NCBI GenBank assembly: GCA_030272585.1
Contig: BSYQ01000001.1
Location: 1,426,001 to 1,490,000, forward strand
Direction: 5' to 3'
Length of the DNA: 64,000 bases
From: Bryopsis sp. KO-2023
Lineage: Eukaryota; Chlorophyta; Ulvophyceae; Bryopsidales; Bryopsidaceae
This document shows positions 45,300-57,592 of the stretch, piece by piece. Position 1 is the first letter of the stretch. Each line of letters opens with the position of its first letter. The position numbers were made by a program, and so were the translations under genes. A model generated the notes under the pieces. That model did not search any database. It was not told where the DNA came from and saw nothing but the letters and a program-made list of their open reading frames with translations.

Positions 45300-47697
45300 T
45301 TACATTTTTTGTTGTAATGTTTCGATAGGTTTGGAAGCACTCCATTCCTTTTAGCATAGTCAGCGTCTTGCAGCCATTTGTTCAAGGGGTCATGCTGATG
45401 GGCGCTTATGTGTACTTGTCCCCCATATACCAATTCAGAGTTTACAACACAGCGGCATTTTTGAATGCCGGTCTTCTTTCAAGGCAAGTACAAACTTCAC
45501 ACACACACACACACCAGTTTTACTGATTAGAAAAAAAAACCCCTGCTTATCTGTCCGATGCTTCTGCAATTTCTGTTTCGTTTGATAGAAAAATGGACGA
45601 TCGATGGTGGAACTGATTTTTTTTTTTAGGTATGGGCAAAACTGGATACTGGCGATAACAGCTCGCATGAGGTACTATTTCGTTTGGTCCATTGCGGAGG
45701 CAGGAATGAACGCTTCTGGACTGGGCTACAGTGGGGTTCCTGAAGGCAAAAAAAATGGGGAACCAAACCATGAATGGTACGATTTTCCCGAAAAAAAAAA
45801 AAAATACTAATAAATAAAAGAAAAAAATTACTTAATTTGAGAAAGAATGGTGATCGAGAAGTCAGCCGCATAATGCGATGATGCTTTTTTCTGGCTGAAA
45901 CATAGCTGGTGCTTGATGTGGCAGTGACATTTTTGTTTTCGATCATTGTGCTTTCCTTCGAAATGTGTTGTATCGTGGCGTTGGGTTAGTCTTGCTTCGA
46001 TGACAGATTTTCTTGTTTTTCAAAGGATGCGAGGTCAAAACGTCCGAATCTTGCGTGTGGAAATGGCAGACAGTTTCACTTTGGTTGCAACACACTGGAA
46101 CATTGGGACCGGGAATTTTTTGCGACGATGTATGTGTTTTGACGATCCACAAAGAAAACCATTACTTGCTGCATGTTTTTTTTTTTCCCCTTTGTACCGT
46201 ATTTACTGTTTTTTATCTTGAGCACAAATTTTGTCCGTTTTGTTTTGTTGATATAATTCATAATGCACTTGATTGCCTGGTTCGTATCATCGGATGTTTT
46301 TTCAACTCGCGTGTTTGGCTGAGAAATGTCAAATTTTCTTCAGTCTTGCAAATGTATTGACTCATGGTTGATTCTATTTTTAGATGTCTATGATCGACTG
46401 ACTCCTCCTGGCAAGAAACCAGCTTTCACCACTCTGTTGATGACTCAGCTTGTGAGCGGGGTTTGGCATGTAAGTCGAATTCCTTTTCTTTGTCAACTCT
46501 CAGACAATCCACCTGACAAAACAAGAATTTTCCTTTTTGGACCATAAGCAGCACAATTACATCGTACAAAACGATGTTTTGTTTTCTTTTTGTTTTCTGT
46601 TCTTTTATGTTCGGATTGACTCTTAAGATGTTTTATTGATGATTTGGTGTTGGTGTTCGTTTTTCTATTTTTCTTGTCATAGAATTGCCTTAATGGTATA
46701 TTAAAAAAATGCTAACGGAATCCAAAAACATTGTGCTTGTTTTTTAATTCAATTATTTCTTTTGTTTTCTACAAAATTGGTCTTGGAATGCAACCTTCAT
46801 TAGAAAAAAAAAACAATATGAAGCTGAATTGTTTTTTTTCCCAGGGGCTCTATCCTGGTTATTGGCTCTTTTTCATCACAACAGCCATTTGCGTCAACAC
46901 AGCAAGAGGTTAGTCATGCTTTGTTCAGACACCCTAACCACAACGATTCCATTTCCGAATGCAAAACACCACCACCTCCAATGGAGTAGTGCCAAGCGCT
47001 TAAGTTTGCACTCATTATTTTTCTTCGATTGGCGTCTTATATTTATTAAAGGTGCATCGATTGTCCGGCGGTCATTTTCCCATTGTATCGACAGCACTGG
47101 ATGATGCTCGCAAAATCATGACGGATTTTCCTGATAGTTTTTCTTGTGGTTGTTGCTCAGTCATTCACAGACAAGTGCGGACCTTCAGCCCGATGATCCA
47201 AAATATAATGGTGGTGCCCAAGACTCTGTTCACATCCATCACATTGGCTTACGCTGCTGCATCCTTCGAGGCAAGTTTTTTCGGGAAACTGATATATACA
47301 TATCCCCAAAACAGAGAACCCTCCGGGTTTTGTTTTGACATATGCGACGTTGAGATATGTGGTGTTTTGGACATCGCCACCCTGTATATATTGAGGGGAA
47401 TGACAGCTTGCCAAATGCCACCACGGATTTTTCTTCCAAGCATATTTGGAGTTCTACTGAGAAATTCTGAGCTGTTGTTTGTGCTTATCTGACGAGTTAT
47501 TCTGAAGAATAACTCGTCCAAAGGTTGTGCGTATTATCATGATGGTAAATCTGGCGTTCATTGTACAGGTGTTGGAGCTTCGAGGGTGCTTCAATGTCTG
47601 GAGTAATATGTACTTCATTCCTCACATCATCTGTGTGGTTATATTGGTTGCTGGACAATTGCTCCCCGCATCTAAGCCAAAGGCCAAAAGCCAATGA
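43624..47697 (+). CDS. MBOAT lysophospholipid acyltransferase (plant LPCAT/LPLAT type)
   Basis: Eleven exons: 43624-43762, 44122-44293, 44586-44712, 44971-45117, 45329-45483, 45630-45776, 46026-46129, 46384-46469, 46845-46908, ~47094-47270, 47569-47697; all close in phase, with exon 10's left edge least certain. The product is about 482 residues, polytopic, expected in the ER. It matches plant LPCAT throughout: MDFTGAQMLLVLKLISVAHC, the motif around LAGPHFEFKDYMDY, ARMRYYFVWSIAEA, HWNIGTGNFLRRYVYDRL, and the catalytic MBOAT passage LVSGVWHGLYPGYW, whose His is the last codon of exon 8. It should re-acylate lysophosphatidylcholine and related lysolipids with acyl-CoA. Introns 5 (45484-45629) and 10 (47271-47568) start with GCAAGT, so both are GC-AG. 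The ending KPKAKSQ resembles the basic plant tail. Confidence 0.92.
45255..45302 (+). repeat. (ATTT)12 microsatellite in an intron
   Basis: Uninterrupted ATTT repeats of about 48 bases within intron 4 of the MBOAT gene. Confidence 0.95.
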
Positions 47698-48298
47698 TGA
47701 TCAGGGAGCAAAAATCCACCCATCCACCAAGCTTGAGTGAGCAAAAAAAAGAGTGAGAGAGTTTACAGGGATGGATGCAGGATAAGGGGGGAGGGATTTT
47801 TAGGGGGGGTTATGAGCAGGTTTTTTACTTCGAGTAGCAAGTTTTTTCTTTTATTTTTTCGTCTTGGGAGGGGGGATTTTGGGCCGATTATATATACATA
47901 TGATTTTCCATTTTATGTGAGGAGGCCTGCAGGATTGTGCCATCGCTGCAGAAAGACTGTTGCTCTGGTTGGATGTGCAAGAAAGAAAGAAAGAACATGA
48001 CTTGACATCGCCCATTGTCTGTCTGATCATTTAATGATACCAATTTTCACCTGCAGTTTAGTCAAGAAACCACAGTGTACAGAAACCCCTCGCTGATGAT
48101 ACCACCACCGTCCCGGATTAGATAGAGCCCACCTGGACCACTGGAAAAAAAAACACCACCTCACCCGCTTCCCCCCTTTCCTGCAAAACATCCTCTCATT
48201 CTGGTCATCTCATCCCTGACAAGCTAAGACCTAACACACCGAAAAACCCCAAGCAAAAACGAGAAACAAAAGAAAAAGCAAACGAGGACGAGGATAAA
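47698..48298. other. Intergenic between convergent genes
   Basis: 600 bases holding both 3' UTRs. No gene or strong repeat is seen. Confidence 0.5.
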
Positions 48299-50892
48299 TC
48301 AAGACTGGCCAGCGGTGGATGCCGATTTAGGAGCGGTCCAAGCTCGTAGTCTGTCCTTCATTCCTTGTCCGAAATCTCTAGCCCCCCAGAACAATCTCTC
48401 ATGAGCGTGCATCCCCCCTCCATGGTCCAGGTCCTTCGGAGCTCTTTCCATTCTGGCGGCTGCAGCCGCCTCCCTATCTCGATATCGGTCGGATTCCTCC
48501 TTTCTGTCGTCCTCATCATCTTCTTGTTCATGAACGCTTTTCAACAGGTGGGCCTACCCAAACAATCCAATCAACTCAAGAGATACCCAAAAGATGAGCC
48601 AAAAAATTCCAGGTAAAATTGACCAACTACGGCAGCTTCTGAACACTGCACACGTTTGAAAGAATAGTCATCACCCTGACTAGAAAAAAGCATGTCCAAA
48701 CCAAAGGCAAAGCAAGGTGGTTTTTTTTCGCACCTTGACAATGGGCTCCCTAAGGGATGCAAGAACTCCCCCTCTGCTGTAGACCGAAGAATCACCAATT
48801 ACGTACAGCCGCTCTTCTTGGTCCCCATGCGAAGGCACATCCACTCCTAGAACTTTCAAATGATATCGACCCTGGAAAGAAAGCCAAAACAAAAACACAA
48901 ACAAAACGTCAAACGGGGAACTTGCGCGCTTCTCAGAAGATATCGACAAGGAAACTGCTGGCAAAATGGTCTGTTTCTGACCTGCTCTCGAACACCTGGA
49001 ACTAATAATAATAACAAATTTACAATAACAATCCCGGAAACTAGATGAAGTAGCAAGTGTTTGAGGCCCCCCAACAGAGTCCAGCAGTACGTCACAGAGG
49101 GAATCTGACCTTTCGTTTTTTCCCTTCAAGAAAGACGAGTCCTCGCCTTTCGGAGCCCTTGAGTGGGAAAACCATGTGAACCCTCCTGGAGGTATGTTTC
49201 ACCTGCATCCCATCCAGCCTCACTCCCCCACCAGTGAGCACATATGACCTGAGGTCAGACCCAGCCAACGGTGCCCCCATTACCTGACAAAACAAATAAA
49301 CATCAAAATGCTTGTGCATTTGAGCAGACCAAGTGTCAGGTTTGCCATCTTGAATAGGTCATATTAATTTAAACTGGTACAAATTTAAAGAATTTTAGAT
49401 TTAGCGTCGGACTTGTACAATTGATAAAGCCTATTCAAAATGCTTAGAGAAGAAACTAAAAGTGTTCAATCAACAAGCAATAACAAAAAATAAAAAAAAC
49501 AGGCTTGAAAAACAAAAGTACTGCGCACGCTGAACATTTGACATTCGAAACCTGGAGCATTGAGGTCATTTGTGTTGATTTGATTTGGCACTTACATCAA
49601 GGATTCCTGCATGCGTGTTGAGTTTCAGCAACCCCAATCGATAGACCGCCTCAGGGTCGATGGAAAATCTCCTTTGGAAATAGATGTATGCCCCAGCAAG
49701 CAAGGTTACAGCAACATACTGCAGAAAATTAAACAAAAAGAAATGAGACCTTTGCACAAAGAAAAGGAAAGTACAGAGTGAAAAACTTGAAAGCAACAAG
49801 GTTCATCGAAAAAGCGAAAGAACATAACCTAGCACAGGCTTTTTCTTATTTTTCTTATTTTCTGGCGTTACCTCCTACCATCCTCATTGTAGTGGACCAA
49901 AGGTTACCCGTCAATTTCCTGAAAAAAGAAAACCATACATGCACCAAGCATAAATCCAACAGCTACTGTTGCTATCTCGCAAGTGTCATTCTTTTCTTTA
50001 CAAGTTTTGGACAGAATGGCTAAAACTACAGTTTAAACTACAGTTTGCCTTGTACACTCACCAAACTATGTACGCCCCAGACAATCCGATTGCAGCCAAC
50101 ACCAGTTTGCTGTAGCTTTGCCAAAACGCCTCAAACTGGAGGGCAAGAGCCCTGTTGAGACTGCCGGACAGCCGCACATTTCCAATAAACTGTTCCACCT
50201 GATAGGGAAACACAGACAAGTTCGATTATCTTGGTCAATGTACATATCCAATTCATTTTTTTTTATACAAACATATACATATTTTCCAGTTCGAACCTGA
50301 CTGCTTTTCCATGTTTTTTCGTTCCACAGGCATTGCAACAGCAATTAAAAAAAAAGATGATGACTAATATGTCAAACTGTCTAGGAAAAGCCCACCTTCT
50401 GTGGCATTTTTGGCATGCTCGGTAATTTAGGCATGGCTGCCCAGATTTTCTCCTTGGCAGCCCTGCCTGCCTCTTTAAACTTTTCCACCACTTTGAAAGA
50501 CACCGATCGCCTCTGTTGCAGAAAGGCCACGCTATCACCATATCTTGCACACTGTCTCGGTGGCACCCCTGTTTTAATAATTTCCTTGAACAGAAGTGGA
50601 CCACTCCAGAGATTCCCCTGAAACAAACAATCAACGCTCTCGAATTTCGAAACATCCCCCCTGCCAAGCTATAGAATCCGCTTTTTGATTGGGGATGTAA
50701 AGAAACGTAACGTAACGCACCCGTGTGTACCTGTTCGACACTGGGTTTTGCACAAGGGAAGGTGTGATAGCTTGTTCGTTTGGTCGCGAACTTGCTCAGG
50801 TCCGATGCCCACGTGCCTCCACGACCTTCCACGAACAAGGAAGCCACCTTCCAGGCGTAGGGAGCTACACCTGCGATTTTACGGGCCCCCAT
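48299..50892 (-). CDS. Organellar two-TM protein with Tim21/Coa1-like domain
   Basis: On the minus strand eight exons close in phase: 50892-50731, 50617-50396, 50198-50062, 49918-49879, 49718-49596, 49283-49110, 48871-48734, 48553-48299, giving 416 residues. The start MGARKIAGVAPYAWKV is basic and amphipathic, as in mitochondrial or plastid presequences. Two hydrophobic segments follow (SKLVLAAIGLSGAYIVW; YVAVTLLAGAYIYF). The downstream domain, LNTHAGILDVMGAPLAGSDL through VHMVFPLKGSERRGLVFLEG, has the fold pattern of Tim21/Coa1: a G-x-P near the start, then strands ending in a GxRG-x-V hairpin. The passage VKHTSRRVHMVFPLKGSE resembles conserved plant organelle proteins. The C-terminus is long, acidic then basic. 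The role, perhaps in protein import or complex assembly at an inner membrane, is inferred. A 40-base exon is notable. Confidence 0.65.
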
Positions 50893-51064
50893 ACTTCCAC
50901 TGAACGTCCAGCAAATCTGACGACTGTTGGGCAGACGTTCCAGAACGAAGCCCAATGCACTCCAGCGATGACGATATCGTCACATGGTACGACGTCTGAC
51001 AGACAGATTCTCCTGTAAAAACAACAAAGCAGTGATTTTGCATTCAACCAGGTGCGTTCTTGAG
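50893..51064. promoter_or_regulatory. Compact divergent promoter, Tim21-like gene and NSUN5
   Basis: Only 172 bases separate the two proposed start codons, so both promoters and 5' UTRs overlap here unless transcripts start inside the neighbouring gene. It contains TCGTCACATGG and ACGACGTCTGAC but no recognised element. Confidence 0.5.
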
Positions 51065-54000
51065 ATGGGCAAGGGGAGGAAGCCAGTTCCGATAACACGT
51101 AGGTCAAAAAAGAGCGAAAAAGGGGTGAAACGGAAGCGAGAATCCGCTGGCGGGGATGGGAGCCGCAAGGTGGCACACAACTGGTGGGGTTGCGCGTCGG
51201 TGGTGGACAAACAAGCGGCCAACGTGGTGGGAAAAGTCTTGGGCGCCGCCGAAAGAAAGTCGCGAGGAGTGAACATCAAGAGTCTGACGCTCGCGGATGG
51301 GATGCGAGCGAAGAAAGCGACGCATGCGGTCGTGTGTCAGACGCTGAAGTGTAAGTATTTTGAGGGGAGGGGGGATCAATGCTCTTTCTTTGATCAAGAA
51401 TGTGACTTGATGGATATCACACTCTTTCTTTTGCAGTTTTGCCTGTTTTGAGGCAGATTGTGGAGGCAGTGGGCTTGCTGGAAGACAATCCAAAAGTAAG
51501 AATAATATGAGTGGGGCTGAAGCAGGTGTTGAAACTAAAAGGAAAACTAAGATTTTCTTAAGGAAAAATAGTCATCTAAAATTCCCTTTTGTTTTGCTTT
51601 GGACAGCTGCGCCCAGCTCTGGCATACGTCCTGGCATATGAGATTTTGATTGGGCAGGTAGGGCGCTGTTCTTTCATGAATTCATGGCTGGGGGTTCCTG
51701 GTGTGGGGTTTTCAAAGTGAATAGGTGTTGGCTCGATTTCATGCGTTTTTTTCATTCCTATGTTTTTGTTTTCTGTGCTGGAATAATTTCAAGGTGCCTT
51801 TCGAGTCTTTTTAGTGTGCATTCTGACCATGAACTCCCCATTAATTTTCCTAGGGGTGCAGACCGGAGGGTCCAGCAGAGAGGGCTGTTCTCCAAGCAAA
51901 GGTACCCCTACCCAATCCAGTAGAAAAATCAAGGAATGTTTGCTGAAAATCCAAATCTGGCTTCCATACGGCACTTGGAGACAAAATATCTTTTCTACAT
52001 TTCTGTGGATGTTGGTTGGCATTGCCGAGACCGCACCATGTCAGACTGAATGTAGCCCTCAAAAGCATTGTGGAACGAAAGAAATGCGAAGTGCAATCTG
52101 GAACGGCAGTAGTGTCGAATCTCGATTATGTGGGAAGAATGCAAAAGTAAAACCGATTTCTGGCATGCATCTTATCAACTCTCCCTGTGCTTTCAGGATG
52201 CCCTGCAAGACAAGTTGCAGCAGCACTTGAGCGCAGCAGGTGTGGAGGTGGGAGAAAATCTCAACATTTTCCTGCTTGACAAAAAACCCTTCGCCAGAAA
52301 AACTGGGCCACCAGTGTTCAGGATTGAATAGAAATGCTTAATTCTACATGGAATGTGCAGAGCATACAAGATCTGGTGCCAGACGCGCATGCTGGAAAAG
52401 ACCGGCATCGCTATGCGAGAGTCAATCTGCTGAAGGCTTCAGTAAAATCCGTAGCCAAGAAACTCAAAAAGGTGTGGTGCTGTTCAGTCATGCCCGTCAT
52501 AAAACTGCCTGTCATAACACATTCATGACAGGAAGTTTGACCGGTGGGGTGTTTTTTTGCAGGATTTTACATTTGAAGTGGATGAAATGCTCCCAGATGT
52601 GCTCAAATTTCCGCCAGGCACGACCTTGCACAACCACGCACTGGTGGAAAACGGAAGCTTGATGTTGCAGGTGGTTTACCCAAACATCCTCATCTCAACC
52701 TGAAAATGACATCGTTCCAAGCGCATCAAATTTCCAACAGCTTTTGCTACTGCGTTTCCCATCCAGCATGTTGAAAGTATCTCATCACCAGAGCTTGAGT
52801 TGTTGGAGCCAAGTTGAATTGAATGGCAAAGTTTATTACCCTTTTGACAGTGGCTTTGGCCCAATCTCCGTCTCAAGGGCAGTCACTTTGCCACATTATT
52901 TGAACCTTGTGACTACAACTTCCTGCACCGATGTCTTACTTTGGTGCAGAATGTATTTCAAGATACATCTATTGCCCTTTTTTTTCTCAATTTCGAAACG
53001 CCACCAGTTCATCCTCGAAAATCGTGAACAGTGCTTTTGAAAGTCCCCCTTTCATCCAACTTCTCCAACCCACTGAAGTCATATTGGAAACCTATATAAC
53101 TTATAATTTTTTTTTTCAAAAGTTCTGTGAAAGTTGGTGTTCCGCCCCTTCTCTCTGATCGATTCTCAGTAGGTGGGTGTTTTTTTTTCCCTTGTCGGTT
53201 TGTCAGGGGTATGGCAGTTGCATGTGTGCACGCGCTCTCGCTCCAGGAAATGATTGGCATGTGCTGGATGCCTGTGCTGCTCCTGGCAACAAGACCACTC
53301 ATCTCGCGTCAGTCATGGGGGGCAAAGGAGCGATACTGGCACTGGATAAAGACGCAAATCGATTGCAAAGACTGGCTGGAAACGTGAAGTTGGCCGGGGC
53401 CAAGAACGTGGAGTTCAAGCAGGTGCTTCGCACATTCTGTTTGTTTTTTTTGTACAACCCTGTTATCTGTAGATGGTGGGGGTCTATGCAGTATTATCTG
53501 CTTTTCCATTCTGGCATGAAAATTGTGCATTACGGGATCAGTGATGAAAACTATTTTTATCGCAGTGAGGTCACCGACCTGTGATATTGCAAACCAAGAT
53601 CTGCACTGAGATCACGTAATTCGTTTAAAATTTGCTGTTGAATTTTTTTTCCATATCCATTGAATTCTTTTTAGCTGAAAGCAGCTCCATGCACTCGGTT
53701 GAATTTAGGTGCACATATCTTTCTTCTGGGGTTTTGTTCTTGTTCCTGCTGAACCAGCGGTATGCGAGTCTGGAGGCAACTTCCAGTGAATCTTTTCAAT
53801 TGCTTGCTTTGCCAGATGGACTTTCTTTCGCTTGATCCGGAGGATGATGAATTTGGCCCAGTGGATGGAATTTTGTTGGATCCATCGTGCAGCGGCTCCG
53901 GAACAGCTGCTTCAAGAATGGATCATCTTTTACCTGTTACAGGTACTGGTCCATGTTGAGTCACCATCCAAATGTGAAAATAGCTCCAACTTTTTCTCCT

Positions 54001-54935
54001 TTAGAAGAAGTCGGGTTTCCGGATTTCAAATCTTACCCCTGGCTGGAATTGTATGGATATCTGATCCACAATTATTTATAATTCATAATTTATATAATTA
54101 TTTATGTGTTTGTGCCTCGTTTGCTGCTGATTAGGTGATGGGGACGGAGATCGAATATCGAGGCTGGCGGATTTTCAAGCATCTGCTTTAGAGCATGCCA
54201 TGCGTTTTCCGCAAGTTCGCAGAATTGTGTATTCGACCTGCTCGATCCATGCAATGGAGAATGAAGAGGTGGTGAAACGCGTGCTTCCTTTTGCGCAGGA
54301 GAAAGGATTCAAACTGACGGTGTGTTGCTGCTAATTTTTTTTTCTCCCAAAAACTGGGAAGTCTCAAGTTGCTGATGCTGATGCAAGTTGCTGATGTTCA
54401 GGAAATACGTATAGAACCCACCCCTGTGGAATTGGTGGTGGCTTGGTGGTGAATATTTTTCTCTTGTTTCTTTGGTAGGATCCATTTCCAGCATGGCATC
54501 GGCGAGGTCTCCCACTGTTGAAGGAGTCTAAGAAGTTAGTCAGAACAGGTGGGGACATTTCTTGTTGTTGCACAGCATACTGAACCAATTTTTGAATCGC
54601 TGGAAAAGATCGAGTGGATTGCGTGTAGAAACATTCTGCGGAGAAAAAGAAGCAGAGGACTTAATTTCGCACAATTGCTGGGCACAAAAAGCACAACCTT
54701 TATTTCCTGCACTCAAAAATCAATTCGCAGTACTCAACTGTAGCTCATTTTCCCTTGGTATTGAATTCTGAATTGATGAACTGTTTCGATCGCAGATCCC
54801 GACGAAGATGCCATGGATGGATTTTTTCTAGCGATGTTCGAAAGGAAAATCGAGCAGACGAAGCCACCTGCTGCAAAAGCTGCAGATGCAGAAACCAAAC
54901 CAAAAAGGAAAAAAAAGACTAAGAAGAAAATGTGA
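51065..54935 (+). CDS. NSUN5: 25S/28S rRNA cytosine-C5 methyltransferase NSUN5 (RCM1)
   Basis: Twelve exons close in phase: 51065-51350, 51437-51495, 51607-51657, 51854-51901, 52197-52239, 52371-52471, 52563-52670, 53207-53422, 53816-53942, 54135-54319, 54479-54548, 54796-54935, giving 477 residues. The N-terminus is Lys/Arg-rich, as expected for a nucleolar protein. [10 protein letters not shown] is the NOL1/NOP2/Sun RNA-binding entry; [20 protein letters not shown] is the SAM-binding loop; [11 protein letters not shown] and [18 protein letters not shown] carry the two catalytic cysteines (PSC and STC). PSCSGSG is specific to the NSUN5 branch. The C-terminus ends in a poly-lysine tail. The enzyme methylates one conserved cytosine of large-subunit rRNA. 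A TGTAA word lies 26 bases after the stop. Confidence 0.95.
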
Positions 54936-55311
54936 GCTGTGGATCTTGTGAGTGGATTTGTGTAACTTTCTGTGCTTCTCCTTCATAATGTTGGAACTAC
55001 GATCGGGCTGGTCCATTTGTTTCACAAACCACATCTAATTCAATTTGGATTATTCATCGTGCAGCTGGATTTTATGACCAGTTGGCACTCGAAGCATTGT
55101 GCTGGTTTGTTGAGGAGCAAGAATGCACACATCAGGCACCCACAGGAAATTTAACACTCTCTGTACATGAACCAACCTTTTCCGACGATTTCTTTGGATA
55201 TAGCCAAGTGTTCTACAATTTTGTTTTGTACATTCACAACATAAGTTCCCAAGAAAAACAACCAAAACAATTTTGCAGATATGTATGCATTTCTGAAGGA
55301 AAGAAAAACCC
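54936..55311. other. Intergenic between convergent genes
   Basis: 376 bases holding both 3' UTRs. Nothing else is seen. Confidence 0.5.
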
Positions 55312-57319
55312 CTAGGTAGTGTACAAGACATCGTCCCATGGATGTCGGTACAGTTGCTGGTTCAGCCTCTTTTGATCCAGTGCATGCCCGATCAAACCTA
55401 TGCTTCTCGCCAGCACAAACAAGCCATTCAAGTAGCCTATTTTCACGATATCGTCGATTTCCGCCTTCGTGAAACAAGACGACCCGTACAATAAATCCAG
55501 AAAGAGCGCCGCAATGCAGCCGTCGACGTTCATGACCAGATTCGCAGCCTTTTGCAACGTGTACTCCTCGACTTTCAACGCATATTCGAGATGCTTGGTT
55601 GCTGGGAAATGGCGCTGGCCATACTTGCGCAACAATTCCACTCGTTTGTCTCGATTATCCTTGCTCTTGATTCTGTGGCCGATACCTGGAACACGACGTC
55701 CCTCGCGTTTCAAACCCTCCACAAAGTCGTCAGGGAGCAGGTTCTTTTCGACGGCATCTTTAAAGCATCTCGCAGCGTCGTCGATCGCGCCGCCAAACCT
55801 GGGACCGATCGTCAACAGACCGCTAACCAAGCTGGAAACCAGGTCTTTCCCAGCGCGCGAGGTGACGATGGTGTTGTGTGCACCAGACACGCAGGGCCCG
55901 TGATCAGCACAGAGCATCACGCACATCTCCATGAATTTTGTGGCGTAATTGGGGAGGGGGCGCTTGAACCACAGCAACGAAATGACGTCCCCAATGCCAT
56001 AGTCTTTCTCGATCAGGGAAGACATGGAGACTCCATGGTAGGTGGGCTCCTCCCCTCTATCATCGCAAATGGACGACACTATGTGGGTAGGCGCTCGGAC
56101 TTTGCCAAGCTTTTGTGCGGTTTCCAGGTCAAGTGGGAGCTCTGGTGCAGGATAGTCCGGCTGAGGAATCAATCTCCCCTGAGCAACCAAGCCATCATAG
56201 GTAGCCTTGATGGCAGCATCGAGATCCTCGAATGACTTGGGAACACATGCACCAGATTTGGCAAGGGCTGCGTTCTTAGCTTGGGCTGATTCCATCTCGA
56301 CCCCACTCTTTGCCCCTGGAAACACTCCCAATCAGAACCCAAGCCCATCGATCCATCCACCACAACATGAATCCACCGTGTGTGTGTGTGTCGAAAAACA
56401 CACCATTTCTGCTTCTATCGTTCCGTCTCAACACACAACTGCGAAATCCTCTTGAGGCCGATATTTGCATGTTGGACAGTCACCCACCTGCATGTCCAAA
56501 CTGAACCTCAGTGGCGAAAAGCTTGGCACAGGTTCCACTAACCCACGCCACAAGAGGCTTTTTGATCTTCCCGGACTCCAGAGCCTCCACCACCCCATAC
56601 TCATCATGCCCACCGATCTCCCCCAACATCACAATCATCTTTATTTCAGGTATGTTTTCGAACCTCAGGCAATGATCTGACAATGTCGAGCCAGGGAACA
56701 CGTCCCCCCCGATGGCGATTCCTTCGTATACACCGTCCGTCGTCCTCGACAGCACGCTGTACATCTCGTTCGACATGCCCCCCGACTTTGAAACGAACCC
56801 CACCGATCCCTTCCGGTGCAATCTGCATGAGACGAGGTTGTCAACCGTGCCGCCAGTGTCCCCGATCTTGAAAGCTCCAGCTTGAATTCCACCCACTGTC
56901 GCAGGCCCGATTATCAACTTGTTGTTAGCCCTGGCGTACGCGATCAGCCGCTTGGTGTCCCGTTGTGGGATCCCTTCGGCGATCGTCGCCACCACTCGAA
57001 TTGTGGGCTGTTTTAACGCATCCATTGACGACTCATAGGCGCTCCGAAAGGAAGCGAAGTTGATAAAGACGTCAGCGTTAGCGTGACAGTGCGCTGCTTG
57101 CTCGGTGCTCCCATACACGGGGATCGCGATCTCTTCCCCGCCGAAAAACAGCTTGTGGAAACCGCCGGGGGAGCCCGGCTGAACGATGCAAGCAACAGAG
57201 GGCACCGTTCTTCCACATAGGAAGTCGAAGTCCAGCATTCTCTGCACCGGCTTCTGCTTCCAGTTGAAGAAGATCGCCTGTGTGTCCTTGCTGAAGATCT
57301 GTCCCAGCCCCGACACCAT
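55312..57319 (-). CDS. ACLB: ATP-citrate lyase subunit B (plant-type split enzyme)
   Basis: Two minus-strand exons, 57319-56488 and 56315-55312, close in phase to 611 residues, close to the about 608 of plant ACLB. It matches plant ACLB almost end to end: KPVQRMLDFDFLCGR, EEIAIPVYGS, FGHAG with the phosphohistidine (about residue 275, at the exon 1 end), GDVISLLWFKRPLPNYATKF, ADHGPCVSGAHNTIV, the citrate-synthase-like GIGHRIKSKDNRDKRVELL, and the terminal YRHPWDDVLY. With the A subunit, encoded elsewhere, it cleaves cytosolic citrate with ATP and CoA to acetyl-CoA and oxaloacetate. The animal enzyme is one fused chain, so a separate B subunit points to a plant-like or fungal-like arrangement. 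The start at 57319 is chosen by alignment; an in-frame ATG lies five codons upstream. Confidence 0.97.
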
Positions 57320-57592
57320 TTTGGCGCGTCTCAAGTGTAGCGATACTATTCAGCGTCCCCCTCCCTTTTCAATTTCCGCTTGTTTGTGGCAGTCCAGTTG
57401 CGCGACCGAAAAACAATCGAGGGCCACCGCTTCAGGTGGCTGTCTCCGTATTTCTTGAGCTTTAATAATTGGTGGGTGAGCAAGCTCCGTTGGTGACGCC
57501 ACGTGTTCCACACGTCAGAGTTGGTGACGTTTCTTGTGTCTACTTTCTCCAGTTCTATACCACAGTTTCTTTGTATTCGTTGGCGAGACAAA
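57320..57592. promoter_or_regulatory. Divergent promoter, ACLB and molybdenum insertase
   Basis: 273 bases between start codons. It is G+C-balanced, with no clear TATA element, and must contain both 5' UTRs. Confidence 0.5.

Noticed and set aside
55469-56455. Plus-strand frames of 144 and 227 codons opposite ACLB
   Set aside because: Antisense shadows of the strongly conserved ACLB exon 2.
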